DNA of 64,000 nt, from contig CP047043.1 of the NCBI GenBank assembly GCA_020541285.1, positions 744,001 through 808,000 on the forward strand, given 5' to 3'. Below the pieces are notes generated by a model. That model did not search any database. It saw nothing but the letters and a program-made list of their open reading frames with translations, and was not told the origin of the DNA. This document shows, piece after piece, positions 1 to 10,021 of the stretch. The first letter of the stretch is position 1. Each line of letters opens with the position of its first letter. The position numbers and the translations under genes are program-made. The stretch comes from Candidatus Gillettellia adelgis (GTDB lineage Bacteria > Pseudomonadota > Gammaproteobacteria > Enterobacterales > Enterobacteriaceae).

Positions 1-600
1 AACTATCCAATTCTTCTTTCCCCCCACTTAACCAACATCCCAGTATAGTTTAACTGAGAGCAGAAAGCACTATAATTACTGGTTGCCTGACGTAAATTCA
101 GTTTCAGACTGATCACTGAATATCTAGATATACTTTTAACATAACACAACGCCACATTTTAACGTTTTATATTTCTTTAACGTCTCTTTTAAACACTAGC
201 TAAATAAAGCTTTCTCTAACAATTGCAATAATAAACATATGTTATACGACCTCATTTATCATTTTCTGAGTTATAGAAGTTGTGTACCACTACTCCATAA
301 TGTATGGTAATCCGTATGTTGGATATCATCCTAATAACATAAAGAATTTTGTTGTATGAATCATACGTTCCTGCACTGCTTGATCAATAGTTTTTCTGGT
401 ATAATAATAAAAACAATACTCAGACTGCGGCTTGTTTCTGCTAAAGCATTTGTCGTTTACTGCACAAAATCACAGTGTTTAATGATTTTTTTTATTCTAG
501 CAATTAAAATCACTGCATGCAAAACAGAGTCTTCTAATGATGGAGGTGTATTAAAATCATGCAACAACAACAAACATAGCACTATAGTAATATATATATG
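1..600 (-). pseudogene. tig: Relic of tig (trigger factor), runs off the window edge
   Basis: No intact frame exists here, but the minus strand still reads as trigger factor in pieces. Around 356-400 it gives RKTIDQAVQERMIH, to be compared with the RNFIDAIIKEKINPAG segment I remember from E. coli Tig. Just after comes a G*YPTYG stretch where Tig has GAPTYV, and around 480-540 there is a DSVLHAV...IKKIIKHCDF stretch like Tig DSIETAV...AKKVRIDGF. The pieces are in different frames and contain stops. Position and strand agree with enteric gene order, in which tig lies downstream of bolA on the same strand. Trigger factor is the ribosome-bound chaperone and peptidyl-prolyl isomerase; this copy must be dead. 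The homology is my reading by eye, and the 5' boundary is approximate. Confidence 0.65.
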
Positions 601-822
601 ATGATTCTAGAGTAACACAGCTATACTGGCATATTAAATATGTTTCCCTATCGATTCAATGACTTTATGGCTATGATAACTGACGACCGGGTTGCCTAAT
701 GCAGTATTACTAGCATGATTGTCAACGTAACATACTAATAGTTTTCTATATACCAAAACTTATTGACAGAAATACTGCAGTTAAAGACAAAATTTAATAG
801 TACAGTGCATATTCACATGAAA

Positions 823-1131
823 CTAATCCGTTGCCCCAAGACAATACGGAGACACTAAGCTTTTATCTTGTTTATTTTTGAATTCTTTCAAAGTATAGAT
901 GTGCAACGCTAACGCATATACACCGTTGACTAGTTCTTCCGATAGCACACTATAGATTGAACGGTGTCGTGTTAGGAAGGACGTTCCGATAAAGTCATTA
1001 CTCACTAATACCACTTTGAAATGGCTTTCTAGACCACTAGAACTATTATGACGATAACTTTCATTAATAACATTCAGATATGTAGGTTGAAAAGCCTTAG
1101 TTAACTTTACTAACATCTGCTCACGAATCAT
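823..1131 (-). CDS. bolA: BolA family transcriptional/iron-homeostasis regulator
   Basis: A 102-residue protein matching E. coli BolA nearly end to end. Visible landmarks are [10 protein letters not shown] at the start, [15 protein letters not shown] (the conserved core), FLTRHR and [16 protein letters not shown]-like residues near the C-terminus. The reading frame continues 11 codons upstream, but the ATG at 1131 gives the family start MIRE and is chosen. BolA is a small cytoplasmic protein that, in enterics, works with the monothiol glutaredoxin GrxD and affects cell morphology and stress genes. It is divergent from yajG and followed by the tig relic on the same strand, the enteric arrangement. 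Length is normal (E. coli about 105). Confidence 0.93.
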   Translation of the reverse strand: MIREQMLVKLTKAFQPTYLNVINESYRHNSSSGLESHFKVVLVSNDFIGTSFLTRHRSIYSVLSEELVNGVYALALHIYTLKEFKNKQDKSLVSPYCLGATD

Positions 1132-1734
1132 AGGATTACCTTTACTTGCACTTAAGTCATACACCTAGCCAAATTAATTTTGGCTATATTAAAGAAGCGA
1201 TCTAAACGTAACATAAGACATGGATAAGAGTTATCGCTAAGCTAATGACGCAGATTACTAGCAACACCTTCAGTAAATCGCGCCCTCAAGTCACTTTAGA
1301 ATTTATGCGTTAAATAACTACATACTTTACCCCCGCTCTACACGCATAACAAACCTTGAGCATGTTAATATTAGCGCATCAAATAACCAAACACCGCTTA
1401 CCTAAAACCATTGTGTTGTAGAATATTACTTAGATGTTTGTTTTTTATACATAATAAGTAAAATGCCTTGCTCGTTCAGGTGTATTTGATTGCATTTATT
1501 AAGCAGTTTATTGGATCAGTAAAAATACACTCAAATGTTTTAAGACAATACTGAGTATGTAATAAAATGCAAAGAGTCAGAATATTGCGCTCTCTCTTTT
1601 TATTATTTTAATTTATTGAGTATAAAATTTATTACTTACATTAATTTTACGCTACTAGTCAGCAATGACGATGCTATAATACTAGCTCTATGATTACTGT
1701 TATTTATAGCGAAATTTATTGAGAATAAAATAGC
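1132..1734. other. Divergent intergenic region between bolA and yajG
   Basis: About 600 bp of AT-rich DNA without a usable frame on either strand. It must contain the promoters of the divergent bolA and yajG genes, but I see no boxes I would defend. Far longer than the short spacer in free-living enterics. Confidence 0.5.
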
Positions 1735-2313
1735 ATGTTAAAGCAACTTTACTCGACTGTTTTAGGTACCTTACTGTTATTCGGTTGCACAACTAATAGC
1801 AATAGGTTAAATGTAATGCCAACAATTATATTGCCGCAACCAGTTTCTAGAATACACGATATAAAAATCAGTATTGATAGCGCAGATCGTCGTCAAGATC
1901 AGACGCTAGCTAAAATATCAAGTGGTGGAACACTGATAACCTTACAACCAATGCGTAATCTGCGCTTTTTATTACAGGAAGGACTGGAACAACAGATGGA
2001 CGATTATGGCTACATAATCGACAGGAACAGCAATATTAATGTGCAGATTGTAATCAACAATTTATATGCTGATGTATTTCAAGGCAATCTACGCTACAAC
2101 ATTGTTAGTAAAGCCAATATTTCAGTGATCGCCCAGGCAAAGAACGGAAATCAACAAATCAAGAGCTACTGTACCACCTATAATACCAACGGCGTCTTTC
2201 TCGCTACTAGAAACAATATTACTCGTGCTATTAACAATACACTTAACCTGATTTTTGACAATATAGCAAAAGACACTAGTATGCACGATTTTATCAAAAA
2301 AAATATTCGCTAA
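1735..2313 (+). CDS. yajG: YajG family lipoprotein
   Basis: A 192-residue protein matching E. coli YajG over its length. The N-terminus is a lipoprotein signal: hydrophobic stretch then LLFGC, so Cys18 would be lipidated after signal peptidase II cleavage. Further matches are SIDSADRRQDQTLAK, LRFLLQEGLE, LYADVFQGNLRYN and the C-terminal DTSMHDFIKKN. The function of YajG is not well established; it is an outer-membrane or periplasmic lipoprotein. In enterics it lies between bolA and ampG, and the next stretch here indeed holds an ampG relic. Keeping an uncharacterised lipoprotein while its neighbour ampG decays suggests it still does something useful in this cell. Confidence 0.92.
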   Translation: MLKQLYSTVLGTLLLFGCTTNSNRLNVMPTIILPQPVSRIHDIKISIDSADRRQDQTLAKISSGGTLITLQPMRNLRFLLQEGLEQQMDDYGYIIDRNSNINVQIVINNLYADVFQGNLRYNIVSKANISVIAQAKNGNQQIKSYCTTYNTNGVFLATRNNITRAINNTLNLIFDNIAKDTSMHDFIKKNIR

Positions 2314-2329
2314 AATTTTAGCGCTTTAT

Positions 2330-3800
2330 ACCACATAAATAGAGAGTATAGTGCAGGTGCTTCCATCAAATAGCATCTAAATATCTGTCTCCAGGATTAT
2401 TTTAAGTATTTTATACATCTATGCTTGATTGTAAATCTTCGTTTAATACTACTTGCATGTATATTACAAAACTTCGTTAATTACTCAAAATAGATTGCTG
2501 TATTTATGGATCTTTATGCGTTCGTTCTTTCAGTTTATTTTCTCCAATGTCTCTAATGTCCTTGTGCACATTCCTGCGTACGCTGTTCTTTACGCAGCGG
2601 TAAAATTTATGCGATAAATTCTAGGAAAAGTAGTAATAATGGCGATCAACCTTATACAATCAGTGTATATAACTAGGTTATAGGCGCAGAGTATTGTAGG
2701 ATCTATGCTAATATTTCTGTATTATAGAACATTGTTATTCGATACACATAAACTCATCTATTAAGTGTAGTAAACGTTGCAAAGACACCTATGTATTAGC
2801 GCCTGGTACATACCTGTCAATGTTAATTGACGTAGAGGTTGTCGATTATAAATAGCGGGAACTGTTATCTAATGATTCAATTGATGTTAACTGATATCAT
2901 CGTTATGTTAGTTACATTTGTATGAACTACAATATTCTAGGATTCGCACTATAAACTATGGAATAACTAGGAATTACATTATTACGTCATATGTTAACCT
3001 GTCAAAACGTCTGCTGAATTCATATCCTGTGAGTAATATAAAATAAGCGCTCTCTTTGTTAATAGTCTCGATGAAACTTTCTTGCTGAATAATGTGAGTT
3101 ACGATATAGGTAACGCCAATTCAGTCTACAACTTTAATACTTTCATTATTACCACTAATACATTGCATAGTTCTATCTGAACACTTAGAATTAATCTATC
3201 CACGATCCCATACTTCTCAATGTTCTGTCAACAGCGTGCCACTTAATCTCTAGAGCTTTCTCCAAGACAGCAGATAAGAATCATTCATAAACAATAATCT
3301 GTGCTAGAACAATGGTCAGCTATGTTTATATACTACAATATAGTAATGTTACTAGTTACTGTAGGCCATTAGTTATCTTGTGCTACCTAATTTGCGCTGA
3401 TTCTCATATTCCCTAGTTTTCATTGTGATTACTTATCCTCATCTCTAGTGGATTCGTTAAGACCTCTGGTGAGTTGCTGTTTTATTTAATCTTGAGTGCT
3501 ATAATATCACCCAGGTTATTGTTATTAATAACTATTTTGAATGGATTAATTATGATAAAAATCGTTAATATGATGTCAAAAAAGATACTTTCTTAAGTTT
3601 ATTAGTAAATATTCCACATGAATATTGGAATACATCTAGTTAAAAGAATAACCATAAGTACTGATTATTAATATATAAATCATTTTAAGCACCCAGCAGG
3701 AAAATTTTATCACTTGACATCGCTATCGGTCTGATGAATATTTTGATGAACAGATTGTGAAATTCGGTAAGTTTTACTAAAGCCAGCGATATAAATGCTT
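2330..3800 (+). pseudogene. ampG: Relic of ampG (muropeptide permease)
   Basis: The best-preserved piece is at about 3465-3595: a 43-codon open stretch beginning GELLFYLILSAIISPRLLLL, which lines up with GWSTFYLFSVAAAVPGLILLL near the C-terminus of E. coli AmpG. It is preceded by SSGFVKTSG opposite VAGWFVEAHG. Around 2735 there is LLFDTHKL opposite the AmpG IVFDAWKTD segment. Stops and frameshifts interrupt everything else. In enterics ampG lies exactly here, between yajG and cyoA on the same strand. AmpG imports anhydro-muropeptides for cell-wall recycling, so this recycling route is probably lost. Boundaries are estimated from gene length. Confidence 0.6.
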
Positions 3801-5270
3801 AAAAAATTGATTACTTAAAAACTTCAGAGACATATAATACTATGTATCTAATGCGTGTGTATGATAAAATACATCAATGATACGGCAATTGCCGACAAGC
3901 AACTAGGGATTACTTGCAATAGTTTTACACGAAGTCGTATAAAAAACTTTTTAGAGACAGGATAAATAACTTTAGTTTTATCCAGTAAGAGCAAAATCAT
4001 CTAAACTAATACAACTCATGTTGCATTTAACTTCAAATATAAAAATTATCACACAGATCTAGAGAGGTATTTAACAAAATATAAAGTATCTAAACGTATA
4101 AAAACCAAGACATACGTAGAATTATTTTTCTAATTTCATTAAAATAGAAATATAAGATATCAAGAAATATAGATGATTATCGCTATCCCTATCATGCTAT
4201 ACGATAGGTGCACTCTGTATAAATAGCACTAGTTTAAAATCAAAAAATGAATGAATGTATGTATGATGTGTATCATCGTTTATGAAAACTATGTGAATAC
4301 TCACGATCTATCAAAATATTCGTACAAAAAATTATGGTGTGATATCGTACGATACTTGTTTAAGACAAGTATCTATTCCTTCGGCGTATTTACAGTATTT
4401 TATTTGTTAAAAAGGCACGCAGCTTCGTGCTTATCTGTTTAGAGATCATACCAAACTTTACGCACTTAACAATGGTAATTTATGGTGATCGCATTAACCA
4501 CGCTCTTTATTTGCCCGATCTATGAGTAATGCAGATTACCGCCTTAAACAAGCATTGGTAGCATAGAAGTCTCGCTGTAGTAACCAGAAATTGAGATAAG
4601 AAAATTAATTTATATCGTTAACTAATCGAATCATAAGATTATGCATACTAAGTGCACTCAGACATTCAAAGACAGCAAGACATATCAGAAAATAAGGTAA
4701 ACTAAAAGATAAAAATATTATATGATTTTGACATACTAATCGATTATCTAATTGATTATTAATCGGTGTGAGGTGCCCATGCAACAAAGTATAGAGTTTA
4801 ACAATTAGGGTTTTATGTAATTAATTTTTATTACAGACCTTATAACTAATATTATTCACTATACTTATCATATTACACATATCTTCATCTTATCTTGCTT
4901 TATCTACCTGTAGCACATTCGAGAACAATATTGCATGCGAATTTAGATCAATCATATTAGCACCCCTTATGATCTGCAATATCGTCAGTATATATTCGGA
5001 ATATATAATGAATTTAATACTGCACTATCATTGTTTTATCGAATTTCATATATTTCAGGATATTAAAATAAAACAGCATCTAATAACGCGATATTATTTA
5101 ATAATATCAAATAAATATACAACAAGCTAATACTGTTACGTGCGTTAACAACCAGCGTTAACTCAAGCAATGATAATTTATCCAGTATATTTACAGTGCT
5201 TCTCCATTCCCGTAAAATACTCTAACATATACAACGACAATAGATTTTTTTTTGCAATTAGGATCGTTAA
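3801..5270. other. Gene-free stretch upstream of the cyo operon
   Basis: About 1.4 kb of very AT-rich DNA. A 63-codon frame at 4251-4442 and a 60-codon frame on the minus strand at 4605-4787 resemble nothing I know and are probably chance. The cyo promoter must lie near the right end; two GTTAAC half-sites at 5144-5149 and 5157-5162 are noted but not called. Confidence 0.4.
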
Positions 5271-6167
5271 ATGAGATTTAGTAAATGCAACAAAAATATT
5301 GAGGCAATACTATCGCTTATAGTAACTATGTTTCTCAGTGGCTGCCACCATATGGTATTGATGCACCCCAAAGGAATGATTAGTATTGAGCAACGGACAT
5401 TAATTATTACTGTAATCACATTAATATTGATCGTAGTAATACCAGTTATTTTTATGGCTTTTATCTTTTTTTGGAAGTACCGATCATCTAATAAAGATGC
5501 ACAATACTGCCCAAACTGGGAATATTCTAATAAGATTGAAGTAGTCGTATGGACTGTACCTATTATTATTATTACTATTTTAAGTATTATCACTTGGAAG
5601 ACTACACATGAACTCGACCCCTTTAAACCTATTGTTAATAATAAAAAACCATTAATAATCGAAGTAGTATCTCTCGATTGGAAATGGTTGTTTATCTACC
5701 CGAAACAAGGTGTTGCGGTTGTTAATGAATTGGCTTTCCCGAAAGATGTTCCTGTCGAATTTAAAATTACCTCTAACTCAGTAATGAACTCATTCTTTAT
5801 TCCCCAGTTAGGTGGGCAGATCTATGCAATGGCCGGGATGCAAACTAAACTACATATTATAGGCAACGAAGCAGGGAAATATGCCGGTCTTTCCAGTAAT
5901 TATAGCGGTCATGGATTTTCTGGGATGAAATTTACTGCTATTGTCACTCCGACCGAAGACGACTTTAAAAAGTGGATTATAAAAGTAAAAACATCACTCA
6001 ATCATCTTAATACTGTTAGTGACTTTAATATACTGGCGACGCCCAGTGAAAATAATCCGGTTGAGTACTTCTCTAGTATAAAGAGAAATTTGTTTAAAGA
6101 TACTATTGCAAAATTTATAGGCGACATGGACATGGGTAAACATGTTTGTGCCAAAGCTAAGGAATAA
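5271..6167 (+). CDS. cyoA: Cytochrome bo3 ubiquinol oxidase subunit II
   Basis: A 298-residue protein matching E. coli CyoA (about 315). It has a lipoprotein signal with FLSGC (Cys25), two membrane segments (roughly 45-68 and 88-110) and a periplasmic cupredoxin-like domain with [27 protein letters not shown] and [11 protein letters not shown]. As expected for a quinol oxidase, this domain is not expected to carry a CuA centre. First gene of cyoABCDE; its TAA is four bases before cyoB. The His- and Met-rich C-terminal tail of E. coli CyoA is shortened to a few residues, which probably does not affect function because the tail is variable. Confidence 0.97.
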   Translation: MRFSKCNKNIEAILSLIVTMFLSGCHHMVLMHPKGMISIEQRTLIITVITLILIVVIPVIFMAFIFFWKYRSSNKDAQYCPNWEYSNKIEVVVWTVPIIIITILSIITWKTTHELDPFKPIVNNKKPLIIEVVSLDWKWLFIYPKQGVAVVNELAFPKDVPVEFKITSNSVMNSFFIPQLGGQIYAMAGMQTKLHIIGNEAGKYAGLSSNYSGHGFSGMKFTAIVTPTEDDFKKWIIKVKTSLNHLNTVSDFNILATPSENNPVEYFSSIKRNLFKDTIAKFIGDMDMGKHVCAKAKE

Positions 6168-6171
6168 GCTG

Positions 6172-8163
6172 ATGTTAGGAAAATTAACACTTAACGCTAT
6201 CCCATATCACGAACCGATCATCATGATCACTATGTCTGCAATTATTATTGGAGGTCTATCCCTACTGGCGTTGATAACGTATTTAGGTAGATGGCAATGG
6301 CTATGGACAAACTGGCTAACTTCTGTCGATCACAAGAAAATTGGCATTATGTACATCATTGCCGCCATAGTGATGTTTTTGCGTGGTTTTGCAGATGCTC
6401 TCATGATGCGTAGTCAACAGGCACTTGCGTCCGCCGGAGACACTGGATTCTTGCTGCCTCATCACTACGATCAAATTTTTACTGCTCATGGCGTAATTAT
6501 GATTTTTTTTATGGCGATGCCCTTGGTAGTCGCCCTAATGAATATTGTAGTACCATTGCAAATTGGTGCGCGTGACGTAGCCTTCCCGTTCTTAAATTCC
6601 CTAAGTTTCTGGCTGTTTATGGTAGGGGTTGTACTCATGAATCTTTCGCTAGGCATTGGTGAATTCTCACAAACGGGTTGGTTAGCCTATCCGCCATTAT
6701 CAGGTAAAGACTACAGCCCTAGCGTCGGAGTGGATTACTGGATCTGGAGCTTACAAATTTCTGGATTAGGAACGCTACTAACCGGCGTCAACTTCCTAGC
6801 TACTATTATAAAAATGCGTGCTCCAGGCATGTCACTTATGAAAATGCCAGTATTTACCTGGACAGTGTTTTGTACTAATATTCTCATAATTATGTCTTTT
6901 CCTATTCTTACCGCTACTATCGCGTTGCTTACCCTAGATCGCTATTTAGGCACCCATTTTTTCACTAATGAAATGGGTGGAAATATGATGATGTACATTA
7001 ACCTAATCTGGGCTTGGGGTCACCCAGAAGTATATATTCTTATACTACCGATATTCGGTATTTTCTCAGAAGTTACTTCAACATTTTCTAAAAAACGTCT
7101 ATTTGGTTATACCTCATTAGTATGGGCAACTATTGTCATTACTATAATGTCATTCATCGTATGGCTGCATCATTTCTTTACTATGGGATCTGGCGCGAAC
7201 GTTAACGCCTTTTTTGGCATCGCCACTATGATTATTTCAATCCCCACTGGAGTCAAGATCTTTAACTGGCTATTTACCCTATATCAAGGCCGCATACAAT
7301 TCAATTCTATTATGCTATGGACTCTTGGGTTTATCATTACTTTCTCTATAGGTGGTATGACTGGCGTTCTATTAGCAGTTCCAGGTGCGAATTTTGTATT
7401 ACACAATAGCCTTTTCTTAATTGCACATTTTCATAATGTAATTATTGGTGGCGTGGTCTTCGGTTGCTTCGCTGGTTTAACTTACTGGTTCCCTAAAGCT
7501 TTTGGCTTCCGGCTTAACGAAAAATGGGGTATCCGTGCTTTTTGGTTTTGGATCATAGGTTTCTTTATTGCCTTTATGCCGCTATACGCTCTAGGCTTTA
7601 TGGGAATGACTCGTCGTATTAGCCAAAATATTAACCCTGAATTTCATCCTTTATTGCTAGTGGCAGCTTGTGGCACAGGATTAATTGCGTGTGGTGTTTT
7701 ATGCCAGTTTATTCAAGTTTTTGTTAGCGTGCGTGACCGAGAGAAAAACCGCGATTTAACTGGTGACATATGGAATGCTCGTACACTCGAGTGGTCAACT
7801 ACATCTCCTCCGCCATTCTATAACTTTGCTATTATTCCAACTATTCATGATAGAGATGAATTCTGGTATATCAAAGAAAAAGGTGAAGCGTATAAGAAAC
7901 CAGCGAAATATAAACCGATTCATATGCCAAAAAATACTAGTACCGGTATAATTATTGCTGGTTTTAGCTTAATCTTTGGTTTCGCAATGATCTGGCATAT
8001 CTGGTGGATGGCAAGCGCTGGTTTTATGGGGATAGTAGTAACCTGGATTATCAAAAGCTTCGACGAAGATATTAGTTACTACGTGCCAATTGACGAAATT
8101 GAGCGCATTGAAAACCAACACTATAAACACATTAGTACAACAGAGGTACAACATGTCAACTGA
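6172..8163 (+). CDS. cyoB: Cytochrome bo3 ubiquinol oxidase subunit I
   Basis: A 663-residue heme-copper oxidase subunit, the same length as E. coli CyoB. It carries the low-spin heme and binuclear-centre ligands: [25 protein letters not shown] with the His-Tyr pair, WLHHFFTMG for copper B, and [11 protein letters not shown] for the two hemes. The K-channel lysine is visible in PTGVKIFNW. It oxidises ubiquinol, reduces oxygen to water and pumps protons across the inner membrane. An in-frame ATG ten codons upstream lies inside cyoA; the ATG at 6172 gives [15 protein letters not shown], aligning with E. coli MFGKLSLDAVPFHEP. The 3' end overlaps cyoC by 11 bp. Confidence 0.98.
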   Translation: MLGKLTLNAIPYHEPIIMITMSAIIIGGLSLLALITYLGRWQWLWTNWLTSVDHKKIGIMYIIAAIVMFLRGFADALMMRSQQALASAGDTGFLLPHHYDQIFTAHGVIMIFFMAMPLVVALMNIVVPLQIGARDVAFPFLNSLSFWLFMVGVVLMNLSLGIGEFSQTGWLAYPPLSGKDYSPSVGVDYWIWSLQISGLGTLLTGVNFLATIIKMRAPGMSLMKMPVFTWTVFCTNILIIMSFPILTATIALLTLDRYLGTHFFTNEMGGNMMMYINLIWAWGHPEVYILILPIFGIFSEVTSTFSKKRLFGYTSLVWATIVITIMSFIVWLHHFFTMGSGANVNAFFGIATMIISIPTGVKIFNWLFTLYQGRIQFNSIMLWTLGFIITFSIGGMTGVLLAVPGANFVLHNSLFLIAHFHNVIIGGVVFGCFAGLTYWFPKAFGFRLNEKWGIRAFWFWIIGFFIAFMPLYALGFMGMTRRISQNINPEFHPLLLVAACGTGLIACGVLCQFIQVFVSVRDREKNRDLTGDIWNARTLEWSTTSPPPFYNFAIIPTIHDRDEFWYIKEKGEAYKKPAKYKPIHMPKNTSTGIIIAGFSLIFGFAMIWHIWWMASAGFMGIVVTWIIKSFDEDISYYVPIDEIERIENQHYKHISTTEVQHVN

Positions 8164-8767
8164 CACACTCATTGTTCCTAAGATAGTTCGTACACAGTAT
8201 AAGCATCATAATGCAGAACAGACTAAAGTCTTTGGACTTTGGGTGTACCTAATGAGTGATTGTATTTTATTTGCGTGCTTATTCGCTACTTATGCAGTGC
8301 TCGCCAATGGAACTGCAGGAGGTCCTTCTGGTAAGGATATTTTCGAAATACCTTGGGTTTTAACTGAAACTTTTCTTTTGTTATTTAGCTCTATTACCTG
8401 CGCCATGGTGATGCTTAGCATGAACAACGGTAATATTCATGGTGTAAATACTTGGCTATCCGTGACGCTTCTCTTTGGTTTAAGTTTTATTATAATGGAA
8501 ATATATGAGTGTTATCATTTGATAATTAAAGACTTTGGCCCGGATCGCAGCGCATTCCTGTCTAGCTTCTTCGCGTTGATTGCTACTCATGGTATACATA
8601 TATCTATTGGCTTAATTTGGATTATTATTCTTATGATTCAAGTAAGCATCCGCGGTTTAACCTTAATAAATAACACTCGTTTAATATGCTTAAGCCTATT
8701 TTGGCATTTCTTAGATGTGATTTGGATTTTTATATTTACCTTTATTTACCTATTAGGGGTTATATGA
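8153..8767 (+). CDS. cyoC: Cytochrome bo3 ubiquinol oxidase subunit III
   Basis: 204 residues, identical in length to E. coli CyoC. Landmarks: [68 protein letters not shown] and [12 protein letters not shown]. Five membrane segments are visible. It is a structural subunit of the bo3 oxidase near subunit I. The chosen ATG (8153) gives MSTDTL, like E. coli MATDTL; the frame is open further upstream inside cyoB but that part is not family-like. It overlaps cyoB by 11 bp and its TGA touches the cyoD start, so the operon is translationally coupled. Confidence 0.97.
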   Translation: MSTDTLIVPKIVRTQYKHHNAEQTKVFGLWVYLMSDCILFACLFATYAVLANGTAGGPSGKDIFEIPWVLTETFLLLFSSITCAMVMLSMNNGNIHGVNTWLSVTLLFGLSFIIMEIYECYHLIIKDFGPDRSAFLSSFFALIATHGIHISIGLIWIIILMIQVSIRGLTLINNTRLICLSLFWHFLDVIWIFIFTFIYLLGVI

Positions 8768-9105
8768 TGAGTCATCCAGCTCGTAAATCTTGCGATCGTG
8801 CTATTAGTCAAGGTAGCATGAAGCTATATCTAATTGGCTTTATTTTATCATTTATCTTAACGATAATTCCATTTGTAATGGTAATGCGCCACTCTTTCTC
8901 TCATACCTTCACCTTAATAATTATTCTGGGTATGGCGATAATGCAAGTATTAGTACATCTAATTTGTTTCTTACATATAACCACTTCATCGGAAGAACAT
9001 TGGAATTTGGCGGCATTATTATTTACAGTTATCCTCATCAATATTATCGTTGTGGGTTCACTCTGGAATATGCATCACCTTAATAGCAATATGCTAGTAA
9101 GTTAA
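8767..9105 (+). CDS. cyoD: Cytochrome bo3 ubiquinol oxidase subunit IV
   Basis: 112 residues with three membrane segments, matching E. coli CyoD (109): GSMKLYLIGFILS, VLVHLICFLHI and a C-terminal LLFTVILINIIVVGS. Two consecutive ATGs (8764 and 8767) are in frame; 8767 gives the family start MSH and overlaps the cyoC TGA by one base, while 8764 would add one Met. Subunit IV helps assembly of the bo3 complex. Only 16 bp separate it from cyoE. Confidence 0.95.
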   Translation: MSHPARKSCDRAISQGSMKLYLIGFILSFILTIIPFVMVMRHSFSHTFTLIIILGMAIMQVLVHLICFLHITTSSEEHWNLAALLFTVILINIIVVGSLWNMHHLNSNMLVS

Positions 9106-9121
9106 CAACTAAGCTACCTAT

Positions 9122-10021
9122 GTGATGATAAAAGAATACTTTCAAGTTACTAAGCCGGGAATTATTTTTGGCAATTTAATTTCTTCTGTTGGAGGATTCC
9201 TTCTTGCCTCTAAAGGCAATATTAATTGCCCCTTATTCTTTTGTACATTATTAGGTGTCTCTTTAGTCATTGCTTCAGCCTGCGTATTTAATAACTATAT
9301 TGATCGAGATATCGATAAAAAAATGGAGCGCACGAAGAATCGAGCATTGGTTAAAAATCTCATCGTACCGAGTATGACTCTGGTTTATGCTACAACTTTA
9401 GGTATTATGGGTTTTTCATTGCTGTATATCTATACTAATGCTTTAGCTATGTTCTTATCGTTCATAGGGTTTATCTTTTATGTTGGAGTGTATAGCTTAT
9501 ACATGAAACGTCGTTCAGTATATGGCACAATCATTGGGAGTTTATCTGGTGCTATGCCACCAGTTATCGGTTACTGTGCCGTGACTAACGAATTTGACGG
9601 TGCTGCATTTATTCTTTTGGTTATCTTTAGTCTGTGGCAAATGCCACATTCTTATGCAATTGCTATTTTTAGATTAAAAGATTATCAATCTGCTAATATT
9701 CCAGTGCTACCTATAGTTAAGGGTATTTCTGTCACTAAGAATCATATTCTTATTTATATAATAGCGTTTATAATTGCCACTCTTATGTTAACGCTAAGAG
9801 GCTATGTTGGTTACAAGTATCTATTCGTTGCGACAGTAGTAAATATATGGTGGATTGGTATAGCATTACGTGGTTATACACTTCAAGATCATAAAATCTG
9901 GTCGCATAAATTATTTATGTTTTCTATTGTTGTCATTATTGCTTTGAGTACAATAATGTCACTGGATTATCATACTACAGTGAAGCCTATAGCGTTAGCA
10001 ACATATTTTCGTAATTCTTAA
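9122..10021 (+). CDS. cyoE: Protoheme IX farnesyltransferase (heme O synthase)
   Basis: A 299-residue UbiA-type prenyltransferase with about nine membrane segments. It transfers a farnesyl group to protoheme to make heme O, the high-spin heme of the bo3 oxidase in the same operon. Signature residues: [13 protein letters not shown], the Asp-rich [15 protein letters not shown] motif, [13 protein letters not shown] and [13 protein letters not shown]. The start is taken as GTG (9122) immediately followed by ATG, exactly as in E. coli (MMFKQY there, MMIKEY here); initiation at the ATG at 9125 would remove one residue. Last gene of the operon. I see no convincing terminator directly after it. Confidence 0.97.
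   Translation: MMIKEYFQVTKPGIIFGNLISSVGGFLLASKGNINCPLFFCTLLGVSLVIASACVFNNYIDRDIDKKMERTKNRALVKNLIVPSMTLVYATTLGIMGFSLLYIYTNALAMFLSFIGFIFYVGVYSLYMKRRSVYGTIIGSLSGAMPPVIGYCAVTNEFDGAAFILLVIFSLWQMPHSYAIAIFRLKDYQSANIPVLPIVKGISVTKNHILIYIIAFIIATLMLTLRGYVGYKYLFVATVVNIWWIGIALRGYTLQDHKIWSHKLFMFSIVVIIALSTIMSLDYHTTVKPIALATYFRNS

Noticed and set aside
356-601. 81-codon plus-strand frame
   Set aside because: It is antisense to the tig relic, has no family signature, and disappears once the minus strand is read as decayed trigger factor.
4251-4442. 63-codon plus-strand frame in the cyo upstream region
   Set aside because: Composition typical of chance frames in AT-rich DNA; no motif, no ribosome-binding site, no neighbour logic.
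5144-5162. Paired GTTAAC sites upstream of cyoA, suggestive of ArcA boxes
   Set aside because: ArcA sites are direct repeats with about 11-bp spacing; here the spacing is 13 and the word is a short palindrome common in AT-rich DNA.
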